A stretch of 64,000 nucleotides of DNA from contig CACABC010000001.1 of assembly GCA_902530635.1 (NCBI GenBank), positions 1 through 64,000 of the forward strand, in the 5' to 3' direction. The notes beneath the pieces were generated by a model. The model was not told the origin of the DNA, ran no database searches, and worked only from the letters and a program-made list of their open reading frames with translations. Position numbers and translations under genes: made by a program. This document shows, piece after piece, positions 46,861-55,542 of this stretch. The first letter of the stretch is position 1; the number at the start of each line of letters is the position of its first letter. Source of the stretch: an uncultured Pelagibacteraceae bacterium (GTDB lineage: Bacteria; Pseudomonadota; Alphaproteobacteria; Pelagibacterales; Pelagibacteraceae).

Positions 46861-47474
46861 AGCCAAAGTGGTGGGAAAAGTCAAAAAAATATCTTTGTAA
46901 AAAAGATAAAGTTATGAAGAGGTTAATAAATTCTTATAAAGGTCATCTAACTACTAGAAATAATTTCTTTTATTCATTAACAAGATCAATCATTTCCCAA
47001 CAAATATCTGTATCTGCAGCAGAATCAGTTTTTTTAAAGTTTCAAAAAAAGTGTAATGGAAAAATTAAACCGAAAACTGTATCAAAATTATCAATTTCAG
47101 ATTTGAGAAGATGTGGTCTAAGCAGAATGAAAGCGATTGGAATTAAGAGTTTATCAGAAAAAATTTTAAACAAATCATTTAATCCAAGACTAATTAAGAA
47201 TATGACTGATGAAGAGGCAATTGTTTACTTATCTTCTTTAAGACAAATAGGAAGATGGTCTAGTGAAATGGTTTTGATATTTTTTTATAACAGACCAAAC
47301 ATATGGCCCGTTCAAGATATAGGTTTATTAAGGGCTATTTCAAATAATTATAAAAAAAAATACCTCCCCCCTATGTCTTTTGTTAATAAACTACAAAAAA
47401 AGTTTTCCCCTTATTGTACCTTAGCAGTAATGGCATTATGGTATTCAGTAGACAATGAGCCTGTACAGTATTAA
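46857..47474 (+). CDS. HhH-GPD DNA glycosylase (AlkA-like)
   Basis: A 205-residue base-excision enzyme of the 3-methyladenine DNA glycosylase II group. It shows the pre-HhH segment RSIISQQISVSAAESVFLKF, the hairpin around LRQIGRWSSEMVLIFFYN, and the catalytic Asp in WPVQDIGLLRAI. It has no iron-sulfur cluster Cys set, so it is not an Nth/MutY type. The upstream overlap with the EamA gene indicates co-translation. Confidence 0.88.
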   Translation: MKPKWWEKSKKYLCKKDKVMKRLINSYKGHLTTRNNFFYSLTRSIISQQISVSAAESVFLKFQKKCNGKIKPKTVSKLSISDLRRCGLSRMKAIGIKSLSEKILNKSFNPRLIKNMTDEEAIVYLSSLRQIGRWSSEMVLIFFYNRPNIWPVQDIGLLRAISNNYKKKYLPPMSFVNKLQKKFSPYCTLAVMALWYSVDNEPVQY

Positions 47475-47483
47475 ATTCTCTTT

Positions 47484-48014
47484 ATGTCTGAAAAATTAAT
47501 TGTTTCGTGGCAAGAATATAATGAAACGGTCGAAAAATTAGCTTTGATGGTTCATGAAAGCGGGTATAGACCAACCCTTCTCGTTGGTATCATGCGAGGA
47601 GCAGCGCCCATGATAGATGTTTTAAGTAGAGTTTTTAAATTAAAATGCGCTTATCTAGCAGTCGAGTCTTATAGTGGAAAGGGTATCGAAGATGAACAAG
47701 GAGACATCGTATTTTCCAGAGAGATGAGTTCAATCGCAAAAAATATGGGAGGCAAAATATTACTTTGTGATGACCTGTCTGATACAGGTATTACTTTAAA
47801 TAAGAGTGTAGATTGGTTAAAAAAATATGAACCGATAAAAGACAAAATAGAAGATATTAAAACAGCGACCTTGTGGAAGAAAAAAAAATCAACATTTGAA
47901 CCAGATTACTGTGCTGTTAGATTAAAAAATGATCCTTGGATTGTTCAGCCCTTTGAACATTACGAGGAAATTAGGATTGAAGAATTAAAAAATAAGCACA
48001 AAAAAAAGGGTTAA
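47484..48014 (+). CDS. Purine phosphoribosyltransferase family protein
   Basis: A 176-residue type I PRTase. The PRPP-binding signature is ILLCDDLSDTGITL, and the N-terminal loop LLVGIMRGAAPMIDVLSR contacts pyrophosphate. By fold and size it is probably a hypoxanthine/guanine/xanthine salvage enzyme; the convergent neighbour is a purine permease. A strong terminator overlaps and follows its stop. Confidence 0.85.
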   Translation: MSEKLIVSWQEYNETVEKLALMVHESGYRPTLLVGIMRGAAPMIDVLSRVFKLKCAYLAVESYSGKGIEDEQGDIVFSREMSSIAKNMGGKILLCDDLSDTGITLNKSVDWLKKYEPIKDKIEDIKTATLWKKKKSTFEPDYCAVRLKNDPWIVQPFEHYEEIRIEELKNKHKKKG

Positions 48015-48037
48015 ACTTTCGTCTAACCCTTTTTTTT
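48001..48037. terminator. Bidirectional intrinsic terminator
   Basis: A-tract then GGGTTA (to 48013), a 10-base loop, TAACCC (48024-48029) and a run of eight T. The stem is flanked by A7 and T8 tracts, so the hairpin works in both directions. It sits between the convergent PRTase and permease genes; its left arm includes the PRTase stop codon. It is the clearest intrinsic terminator in the window. Confidence 0.9.
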
Positions 48038-48053
48038 AACAATTTTTTAAGCT

Positions 48054-49409
48054 CTAAACTGCAAAGCTCATTACACTTAAAACCGCAACAACCCATATGG
48101 CAGGTGAAGTTTTAGCAGCCTGACCGCCTAGTATTTTGATTAGTGCGTAAGCTATAAATGCTAGAGCTATACCATTCGAAATCGAATAAGTGAGAGGCAT
48201 AGTTATCATAGCAATAACAGCAGGAGCTGATTCTGCTATATCGTCCCATTCAATATCTGTAATGTTTCTTACAAATAAAACAGCGACATAAACAAGTGCA
48301 GCGCCATCTATCTCTTTAGGTAGACTAGTTGCCAAAGGTGCAAAGCCTAAACACAATAGAAATAAAATTCCAATTACTAAGGAGGTCATTCCAGTTCTTC
48401 CACCAGCTTTGACTCCTGCGCCAGACTCCACATAACTTGTTACAGTTGTAGTGCCTAAAAATGCACCAGCAACAGTACCAACACTATCCCCAAGCATTGC
48501 TTTGTCTATATCTTCAACTTTATTTCCTTTCACTTTACCCGAAACGTTTGCGACAGAAGTAAGAGTTCCGGCAGTATCAAAAAAGTCAATGAAGAAGAGT
48601 GTAAATATAACTGTAAATCCACCTCCTGATAAAACTTTTCCAGTACTAAAACCTTCAACTGCATCAAACAAATAACTCATTGATGGGGGTGCAGAAAAAA
48701 CTCCATTAAATCTAGCTAATGATTTTCCACCCTCAATTGTTGCTCCAGTCCAATCCCACATTGGTAACCAAGCCAAGATACTAAATACCAATATTCCTAT
48801 AATGATATTTCCCTTAACTTTCATTTTTTCTAAAACAATCATTACCACTAAAGCAAGACAACCCAATAGCACTAGTGGGTTTTTAATATCTCCTAAAGTA
48901 ACTAATGTTACAGGATGGTCTCCAACTACTCCCATAATTTCTAAACCAATAATGGATAGGAAGAGTCCTATACCAGCACCGATTCCAAGTTTTAAACTTT
49001 TTGGAATAGAATTAATAATCCAAGCTCTTATTGGTGTTAAAGATACTAATAAGAATAAAATACCTGCGAGCAACACAGTTGCCAAAGCTTCTGCAGGAGT
49101 ATATTTCATTCCACCTACTACTCCGAATGCTACAAAGGCATTAATACCCATACCTGGCGCAAGACCTATAGGCCAAGTTTTTCCATAAAACGCCATAATA
49201 AAACACGCTATGGCCGACGCTACTATTGTTGCAGTAAACACACCCCCGAAATCAAAAAAACCTTTTTCTGTTCCGGCGAATTCACCTGAAAGAATAAAGG
49301 GATTTAAGAACATAATGTAAGCCATAGTCAGAAACGTTGTTACTCCAGCCACGACCTCAGTATTAAAAGTGGTTTTGTGCTTTTTATATTCAAAATACTT
49401 ATCAAGCAT
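48054..49409 (-). CDS. NCS2/AzgA-type purine permease
   Basis: A 451-residue membrane protein with about 12-14 helices. The N-terminus TEVVAGVTTFLTMAYIMFLNP and the APGMGINAFVAFGVV and FIDFFDTAGTLTSVAN motifs are typical of AzgA-like hypoxanthine/guanine/adenine importers. Together with the convergent PRTase it forms a purine-scavenging pair. A dyad lies in its 165-base upstream region (49472-49506). Confidence 0.92.
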   Translation of the reverse strand: MLDKYFEYKKHKTTFNTEVVAGVTTFLTMAYIMFLNPFILSGEFAGTEKGFFDFGGVFTATIVASAIACFIMAFYGKTWPIGLAPGMGINAFVAFGVVGGMKYTPAEALATVLLAGILFLLVSLTPIRAWIINSIPKSLKLGIGAGIGLFLSIIGLEIMGVVGDHPVTLVTLGDIKNPLVLLGCLALVVMIVLEKMKVKGNIIIGILVFSILAWLPMWDWTGATIEGGKSLARFNGVFSAPPSMSYLFDAVEGFSTGKVLSGGGFTVIFTLFFIDFFDTAGTLTSVANVSGKVKGNKVEDIDKAMLGDSVGTVAGAFLGTTTVTSYVESGAGVKAGGRTGMTSLVIGILFLLCLGFAPLATSLPKEIDGAALVYVAVLFVRNITDIEWDDIAESAPAVIAMITMPLTYSISNGIALAFIAYALIKILGGQAAKTSPAIWVVAVLSVMSFAV

Positions 49410-49471
49410 AATTTTTCCTCTTTCTTTTAATAGAATTGATATAAAATTGTATTATTTGATTCTTGTTACTT

Positions 49472-49506
49472 AATCTAACGAAAAAACCATAAGTAAGGAT
49501 TAGATT
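49472..49506. promoter_or_regulatory. Inverted repeat in the purine-permease upstream region
   Basis: AATCTAA (49472-49478) and TTAGATT (49500-49506) form a 7-base-pair stem with a 21-base loop, followed on the plus strand by T-rich sequence (to 49512). It lies 63-97 bases upstream of the permease start and ahead of the divergent lipoprotein gene. As a plus-strand terminator it has no obvious transcript to stop, so a leader structure or operator for the permease is more likely. It does not match the purine riboswitch consensus I know. Confidence 0.4.
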
Positions 49507-49574
49507 TTTTTTATATATATTTAAAGTTGTATTTCTGTTTATAATTTTTAGTGTATTCTATAAAAAGTTGAATT

Positions 49575-49877
49575 ATGAAAAAACTAAGTTTCTTAGGTCT
49601 ATTTTTAATTTTATTTACCTTAATGAGCTGCAAAACTGTAACTACAAAAGTAAATGAAACCGTTTCTGAAGAAGAAAAAAAGTTAAGTAGTTTTCTCAAT
49701 AAATCAGTAGAAGAATTAAAAATTGAATTTGGAGAGCCAGATTTAATAGAAACAACCACTAAACTAAACAAGAATTTTATCTATTTTAATTCCAAATTAA
49801 AAATCAAATGCGAAAGAAGGTTTGAAATTAACCCAAAAAATATTGTTGTTGGTTTTACTAGCAAGAACTGTTTTTAA
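49575..49877 (+). CDS. Small lipoprotein of unknown function
   Basis: A 100-residue protein with a lipoprotein signal peptide (lipobox LMSC, Cys about residue 19). The mature part contains NKSVEELKIEFGEPDLIE, which resembles the helix-turn pattern of SmpA/BamE-like or DUF domains found in small outer-membrane lipoproteins. No stronger assignment is possible. It ends one base before the stop of the convergent oligopeptidase gene. Confidence 0.75.
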   Translation: MKKLSFLGLFLILFTLMSCKTVTTKVNETVSEEEKKLSSFLNKSVEELKIEFGEPDLIETTTKLNKNFIYFNSKLKIKCERRFEINPKNIVVGFTSKNCF

Positions 49878-49878
49878 T

Positions 49879-51945
49879 TTATAATTTCCCTGCAATTTTT
49901 AAAGCAAAGGCATAATCAAAGGCAACGTCTTCAATAATATTTTTTCTCCCCGAACGTGACCCATGCCCAGCATCCATTTCACATTTTAAAAATAAAAAAT
50001 TATTATCTGTTTTGTAATCTCTTAATTTTGCACAATATTTAGTTGGTTCATCAAATAAAACCCTTGAGTCTGATAAAGATGTTGTAATTAAAATGTGAGG
50101 ATAATTTTTTTTTTCTATATTATTATAGGGTGCGTAAGACCGTATATATTCAAAATGTTCTTTATTATTTTTTGCATCACCAAACTCTAACAACTCTCCT
50201 GGTGTTAAAGGAAGAGAATGATCCATATTTGTTGTCAAATTATCAACAAACGGTACTGCCATAATTGCACCGAGGAAAAGCTCCGGATTTTGATTTACTA
50301 CATTTGAAATTAAAAGACCACCAGCTGAACCACCAAAAGCAATTATTTTTTTTTGCTCCGTATATTTTTTTTCAACTAAAAATTTTCCACAACTTATAAA
50401 ATCAGAAAATGTATTTTTTTTATTTAACATTTTTCCTTCCCTCCACCATGACATTCCTCTTTCAAGGCCTCCTCTAATATGACAAGTTGCCCAAATTATA
50501 TTTCTGTCTATTAGTGAAAATTTTGCTGTTGAAAAGTTTGGTGACATAGAACTCCCATAACTTCCATAGCCATATAACAGTAGATGTGCACTCCCATCTA
50601 ACTTTGTTTCTTTATGATAAATAATTGTTATTGGAATATCACGACCATCGTGACTTGAGCAATTTAGGCGTTCCACAATATAATTATTTCTATTATGACC
50701 TGATGGGATCTCTTGTTCTTTAACAAGTTTTTTTTCTTTTGTTTTTAAGTTGTATTCATATGTTCTTGCTGGTGTTCTTGGGGATTCGTATCCTATTCTA
50801 ATCAGATCTGTATTTTTATCTTTTTGCATTAGACTTATTCCTGGAGATATTACTTTTTCTTCACTAAATATTAATTGTTCTTCTTTATTTGTTTCTATGT
50901 TTCTGACAAAAATTTTTGAAAGAGCATCAGAAACTTCTGATCTAATAATCCAGTTTTTTAAGAAAGTAAGTCCTCCAACCAAAACACCATTTTTTGCAGG
51001 AATAAAATCTTTCCATTCGTCAATACTTTTAATCGGACATCTTGAAATTTTAAAATCTTCAGCATCTTTGTTTGTTACCATCCACCACCAACCTCCGAAG
51101 CTATCAATACTATATTGCACACCCTCTTCTCTCTTTATAAACAACTTTGGTTTAAATACTTTTTCATCTTTGTGAAAATAATAAACCTCAGAAGTTGTAT
51201 GTTCACTTGTATCAATTAAATAAAAATTTTCACAACTAGTTGTACTTATTGAACATGTAAATCTTTCAGACTCTTCTTCAAAAATTAATTTATCTTCCTT
51301 ACTTGAAGTTCCTAATTTATGTTGAAAAATTTTACGCGCTCTATGTTGCGAGTCATGTTTACGATAGAAAAAAGATTTATCATCATATGCCCAAACTATA
51401 CCGCCAGCAGTATCCTTAATAGGTTCTTCAATAATTTTATTGTCAGATATTCTTCTCAAAAAAATTGTAAAATATTCTCCTCCCTTATCATCTATTGAAT
51501 AAGCTAACATTTCATCATTATAGGAAACCTCAAGATCGCCAGTACTAAAAAATTTCTTTCCTTTCGCTTCCTTATCTCCATCCCAGTAAATTTCTATTTT
51601 TGTATTGCCGATTTTTTTTCTTAATCTTTTTGAATAGTTTCCCTCTTTTGTAGTTTTAGTCCAATATTCATATTGTTTGTCTTTGTAGGGAAGACTTTCA
51701 TCATCTAATTTTATTCTACCTTCAATTTCTTTGAATATTTTTTTTTGAATATTTTCTGTATCCTTCATTTTTTCTTTTGTGTAAGAGTTTTCTTCCTCAA
51801 GATATTTTCTGACTTCAGGGTTAAGTTTTCTTGGGTCTCTTAAAATTTCAAGGCAATTATCTTGATGAATCCAGCTGTATTCATCAATCCATTTTTGCCC
51901 ATGACAACTTTTCTTTTCAGGTTGTTTCCTTAAACGTGGTATCAT
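49879..51945 (-). CDS. ptrB: Oligopeptidase B-like S9 serine peptidase
   Basis: A 688-residue prolyl-oligopeptidase-family enzyme: an N-terminal beta-propeller then an alpha/beta hydrolase. The nucleophile Ser is in AFGGSAGGLLISNVVN, the Asp region in SLSDSRVLFDEPTKY and the His in DAGHGSRSGR near the C-terminus. YGYGSYGSSMSP and HIRGGLERGMSWW precede the nucleophile. No signal peptide, so cytoplasmic cleavage of peptides after basic residues is expected. Its ATG is only six bases from the divergent J-domain gene. Confidence 0.93.
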   Translation of the reverse strand: MIPRLRKQPEKKSCHGQKWIDEYSWIHQDNCLEILRDPRKLNPEVRKYLEEENSYTKEKMKDTENIQKKIFKEIEGRIKLDDESLPYKDKQYEYWTKTTKEGNYSKRLRKKIGNTKIEIYWDGDKEAKGKKFFSTGDLEVSYNDEMLAYSIDDKGGEYFTIFLRRISDNKIIEEPIKDTAGGIVWAYDDKSFFYRKHDSQHRARKIFQHKLGTSSKEDKLIFEEESERFTCSISTTSCENFYLIDTSEHTTSEVYYFHKDEKVFKPKLFIKREEGVQYSIDSFGGWWWMVTNKDAEDFKISRCPIKSIDEWKDFIPAKNGVLVGGLTFLKNWIIRSEVSDALSKIFVRNIETNKEEQLIFSEEKVISPGISLMQKDKNTDLIRIGYESPRTPARTYEYNLKTKEKKLVKEQEIPSGHNRNNYIVERLNCSSHDGRDIPITIIYHKETKLDGSAHLLLYGYGSYGSSMSPNFSTAKFSLIDRNIIWATCHIRGGLERGMSWWREGKMLNKKNTFSDFISCGKFLVEKKYTEQKKIIAFGGSAGGLLISNVVNQNPELFLGAIMAVPFVDNLTTNMDHSLPLTPGELLEFGDAKNNKEHFEYIRSYAPYNNIEKKNYPHILITTSLSDSRVLFDEPTKYCAKLRDYKTDNNFLFLKCEMDAGHGSRSGRKNIIEDVAFDYAFALKIAGKL

Positions 51946-51951
51946 GTAAGT

Positions 51952-52467
51952 ATGAATCTATTTTTGCTCATTGGAATACTTTTAGTAGTTTTATACCTTT
52001 TATTGAATTTTTTTACTAAAGCAAGTAGCAAAAAAATCGCAAAGGGTATTAGATATATATTTTTTTCAATTGGAATTCTTCTCGCCATAGCTCTACTTTT
52101 AGTCGGAAGGTATGCTTTTAGTATACCTATTTTACTATTTTTAATTCCACTAATTAAACTAAAAGGTATAGGCGGACTTTTTCAACTTTTTCAATTGTGG
52201 CGCTTAATTCAATATCTTCGAAGTACAGGAAGATATTCTTTTTCATCTGGAGCTAATTATTCAAAAGCATCTTCAAATATATCTTTAGACGACGCTTATA
52301 ATATCCTTGGATGTAAAAAGGGATGCTCAAAAGACGAAATATTATCTAAATATAAAAAAATAATGTCCAAGTTACATCCTGACCGAAATAATGATACGGA
52401 CACAACAAAACTAGCTCAAATGGTTTCTGAGGCAAAAGAAACTATTTTAAAAAATGATTTTAACTAA
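51952..52467 (+). CDS. Membrane-anchored J-domain protein
   Basis: A 171-residue co-chaperone-like protein with an N-terminal helix (LFLLIGILLVVLYLLLNFF), a second hydrophobic stretch, and a C-terminal J domain with the HPD motif in MSKLHPDRNND. Domain order resembles the TIM14/Pam18-like DnaJ proteins of alphaproteobacteria. It should stimulate DnaK at the membrane. Its 3' end overlaps the convergent glycosyltransferase gene by four bases. Confidence 0.85.
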   Translation: MNLFLLIGILLVVLYLLLNFFTKASSKKIAKGIRYIFFSIGILLAIALLLVGRYAFSIPILLFLIPLIKLKGIGGLFQLFQLWRLIQYLRSTGRYSFSSGANYSKASSNISLDDAYNILGCKKGCSKDEILSKYKKIMSKLHPDRNNDTDTTKLAQMVSEAKETILKNDFN

Positions 52468-53384
52468 ATAAGCATTTGATTTACTTTATCCAGTACGCTT
52501 TGATAGGAAATTTTATGTTTCCCCAAAGTATTGTGAACAGTGCTATCTTTTTCCCCTTCGGGTTCAATCACTTCCATTCTTGAGGAATATTTTCCATATG
52601 CCATGACCGGACTATCCATGAATAAAGTTAATGTTTTAACTCCAAGTGCACAAGCAATGTGGGCAAATCCAGTATCGTTACAAATGGCTAAATTACAATT
52701 TTTTATAATAGGTAAAGTTTGTTTAATACTAAGTTTTTCAAATGACTCACAATTTTTTCCAACATCTGTACTTTTAAATTTATCAATTAATTCTATATCA
52801 TTAATTCCTGCAGCTAAATAAAATTTACACTTTTGAGTTTTGTTAAGATCCTGACAAAGCTTTATATAATTATTTATATCCCATCTTTTTGTTGACCCAG
52901 ACGCTGAAACTGCAAGACAAATATGTTTTAAATTTTTATCAAAATTACCAATTTTATTTTTGATTTTTAAATTCGACTCAGTAGAAATAATCTCTCCAAC
53001 AATATTTTCTGTGAAAGTTTTTGCACTATGCACTAAATTATCTTTTGATCTAAATAGAGGATATTGATGTATAGATTTTATACCAGCAAATTTAGCAATT
53101 AAGTTATATCTTAAAGAACTATTAAAAATAAAAACTTTATCAAATTTTCTTTTTTTTAATTCATTTGATAATCTTAAAAATCCGCTCAAACCATCTTTTT
53201 TTTTATCTAATATAATTATTTCATCTATATGCTCATCTTCAGAAAGTAGATCAGATGCTTTAGAACTTTCCTTAACCAAAATACTTAATTTAGTGTTAAA
53301 TTTTTTGGATATAGCTTGTATATACGGTAGAAAAATAATTAGGTCCCCAATACCGTATCTTTGTTGAATAATAAGAATTTTCAT
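52464..53384 (-). CDS. Glycosyltransferase family 9 (heptosyltransferase-like)
   Basis: A 306-residue GT-B enzyme. It starts with IIQQRYGIGDLIIFLPYIQAISKKF, the GT9 glycine loop, and has AVSASGSTKRWDINNYIKL and the C-terminal donor site CNDTGFAHIACALGVKTLTLF. It most likely transfers a heptose or related sugar during lipopolysaccharide core synthesis. It stands alone on the minus strand, with a 45-base gap to the divergent DapA-like gene. Confidence 0.85.
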   Translation of the reverse strand: MKILIIQQRYGIGDLIIFLPYIQAISKKFNTKLSILVKESSKASDLLSEDEHIDEIIILDKKKDGLSGFLRLSNELKKRKFDKVFIFNSSLRYNLIAKFAGIKSIHQYPLFRSKDNLVHSAKTFTENIVGEIISTESNLKIKNKIGNFDKNLKHICLAVSASGSTKRWDINNYIKLCQDLNKTQKCKFYLAAGINDIELIDKFKSTDVGKNCESFEKLSIKQTLPIIKNCNLAICNDTGFAHIACALGVKTLTLFMDSPVMAYGKYSSRMEVIEPEGEKDSTVHNTLGKHKISYQSVLDKVNQMLI

Positions 53385-53429
53385 TTCTTTTTTATTTATA
53401 GTACCTTTATATAAAAATTAGGTGAAAAC

Positions 53430-54320
53430 ATGACTAAAATTTTAAGAGGAGTATTTGCAGCTTCAATGTCAGTTTTAAAAGCTGATTTAAGCCTAGATAT
53501 TCAAGAGACCATACGTCACGCAAAGGAAAATCTTGACAATAATGGAGTTGGCTCTGCTTTTTTTGGTAGTACTGGCTGTGGTCAGCTTATTTCTGTTTCT
53601 GAAAAGAAGGATTTTATTAGCGCTTTATCAAAAATAAATTTTAATGAGCAGATACTTATAGGAACTGCATGTAACAGTTTAAATGAAACTATTAATATCA
53701 TGAAGCATTCAATAAAAAATAATTTTTATAATTTTCTTATTATGAATGTTGCATATTATAAAAATGATGATAATGGAGTTTATAATTTCTACTCAAACAT
53801 AATCAAACAAGTTCCAGATTCTAAAATTATACTTTACAATTTTTCTAAATTGAGTGGATATACTTTTACATCTGAGGTGACAAAAAAGTTAATACATGAT
53901 TTTCCAAAAAATATAGTTGGCATGAAAGACAGTACAGGAAATCTTTGGGATAATTTTAAAGCAAAAAATTTTTCTATGTTTGTCGGAAGTGAAAAAAAAC
54001 TATTAGACGGACTTAGACAAAATGCAGCTGGATGCATCTCGGCTACGACTAATTTTTCAGCAGCCCTAGCAAAAAAAGTTTACGACGATTTTCATAAAAA
54101 ACGATCTTCCGAAGATAATGATAAACTTCAGTCTGTTAGAACAGCGTTTGATGATACCGGTAATTTAATTTCTGCATTGCATACATTAAAAAGCTTAGAA
54201 AATAATATTTATGGAAATATGCTTCCTCCTTTGGAACTATTAAGTAAAATTAAGAAAGAAGAATTAATCAGAAAATTAAAAATACTTGGTGTTCTGAAAA
54301 ATAAAAATATAGCTGCATAA
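53430..54320 (+). CDS. Dihydrodipicolinate synthase family lyase
   Basis: A 296-residue TIM-barrel Schiff-base lyase of the DapA/NAL family. The Schiff-base Lys is in VGMKDSTGN (about residue 165) and the Tyr in IILYNFSKLSG (about 134). The N-terminal loop GVFAASMSVLKADLSLD and the GSTGCGQLISVSEKKDF segment replace the DapA GTTGE motif, so it is probably not the lysine-pathway DapA but an aldolase acting on another 2-oxo acid. The stop codon abuts the cfa start. Confidence 0.82.
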   Translation: MTKILRGVFAASMSVLKADLSLDIQETIRHAKENLDNNGVGSAFFGSTGCGQLISVSEKKDFISALSKINFNEQILIGTACNSLNETINIMKHSIKNNFYNFLIMNVAYYKNDDNGVYNFYSNIIKQVPDSKIILYNFSKLSGYTFTSEVTKKLIHDFPKNIVGMKDSTGNLWDNFKAKNFSMFVGSEKKLLDGLRQNAAGCISATTNFSAALAKKVYDDFHKKRSSEDNDKLQSVRTAFDDTGNLISALHTLKSLENNIYGNMLPPLELLSKIKKEELIRKLKILGVLKNKNIAA

Positions 54321-55517
54321 ATGTTAAATATTTTTTTAAATAAATTTATTATTTTAGATGGTTTTGAATTAATTACTTCAGATGAAAAAAAATACACAAT
54401 TGGAAAACCAATAAAAAATCCACCAATTAAATTAAGACTTAAAAATAAATCTATTGAATATAAACTTTTATCTTTTCCAGACTTTTATTTTGGCAAAGGC
54501 TATACAGATGGTGACATAGTAATTGAAAATGGCACAATATCTGAAATATTAAACATAGCATTAAAAAATATTGGTAGAAAAGATATTAGCCAGTTTTCAA
54601 AATTTATAAATAATATTAGAGGAACATGGAGATATTTAACAAATTTTAATACAAGACGAAGCGCAAAAGCTGCTGTTGAACATCATTATGACATTGGTTC
54701 AGCTGACTTTTATAAATTATTTATAGACGAAAAACATTTTCAGTATAGTTGTGGTTATTGGCCTAAAAAAGATATGACCCTGGAAGACAGCCAAGAGTCC
54801 ATGATTAATCATATGATAAAAAAATTAGATATTAATGACAAAGATACTGTTTTAGATATCGGATCAGGTTTTGGTGGATTAGCATGTGCAATCGCAGAAA
54901 AAACAGGAGCAAGGGTTGACGGAATTACTCTTTCAAAAGTTCAAATAGATTTTTCTAAAAAAATTGCTAGAGAAAAAAAATTAGATAATCTTTGTCAATT
55001 CCGTATAGAAGATTATAGAGATACCAAAAAAAAATATAGCAAAGTAATATCAAAAGGTATGTTAGAGCATGTAACTCGAAAATTTTATAAAACATATTTT
55101 AAAAAGATACACGATGTTCTAGAACCAAATGGAAAAGTACTAGTTCACACTATTGGTAGTGTTGATAAACCAAGAGACCCGCAAGCTTGGATATCTACTT
55201 TTATCTTTCCATCAGGGTACACACCATCATTAAGTGAATTAATGCCAGCAATTGAGTCATCAAAATTAGTTTTGGGAGACCTAGAGATATTGTCCGGTAT
55301 CCACTATGCCTCTACTTTGGAAGTGTGGAAAAATAGATTTATAAAAAATAAAGACAAAGTTATCAAAAATTACAATGATAAGTTTTATAGATTATGGTTG
55401 TTTTATTTAGCTAGTTGCGAATCCGCTTTTCGCTGGACTGATCAATGTAATTTTCAAATTCTTCTTAACAAAGATATAAACATCTCACCAAGAACAAGAG
55501 GCTATATATATTCTTGA
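54321..55517 (+). CDS. cfa: Cyclopropane-fatty-acyl-phospholipid synthase
   Basis: A 398-residue SAM-dependent enzyme that adds a methylene bridge to cis double bonds of membrane phospholipid acyl chains. It has AVEHHYDIGSADFYKLFIDE, FQYSCGYW, the SAM loop VLDIGSGFGGLACAIAEKTG, SKGMLEHVTRKFYKTYF and HTIGSVDKPRDPQAWISTF. Unsaturated chains come from fabA/fabB in this same window. It starts immediately after the preceding stop codon. Confidence 0.94.
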   Translation: MLNIFLNKFIILDGFELITSDEKKYTIGKPIKNPPIKLRLKNKSIEYKLLSFPDFYFGKGYTDGDIVIENGTISEILNIALKNIGRKDISQFSKFINNIRGTWRYLTNFNTRRSAKAAVEHHYDIGSADFYKLFIDEKHFQYSCGYWPKKDMTLEDSQESMINHMIKKLDINDKDTVLDIGSGFGGLACAIAEKTGARVDGITLSKVQIDFSKKIAREKKLDNLCQFRIEDYRDTKKKYSKVISKGMLEHVTRKFYKTYFKKIHDVLEPNGKVLVHTIGSVDKPRDPQAWISTFIFPSGYTPSLSELMPAIESSKLVLGDLEILSGIHYASTLEVWKNRFIKNKDKVIKNYNDKFYRLWLFYLASCESAFRWTDQCNFQILLNKDINISPRTRGYIYS

Positions 55518-55542
55518 GAAAGTGCTATTAATCAAAATAGCA

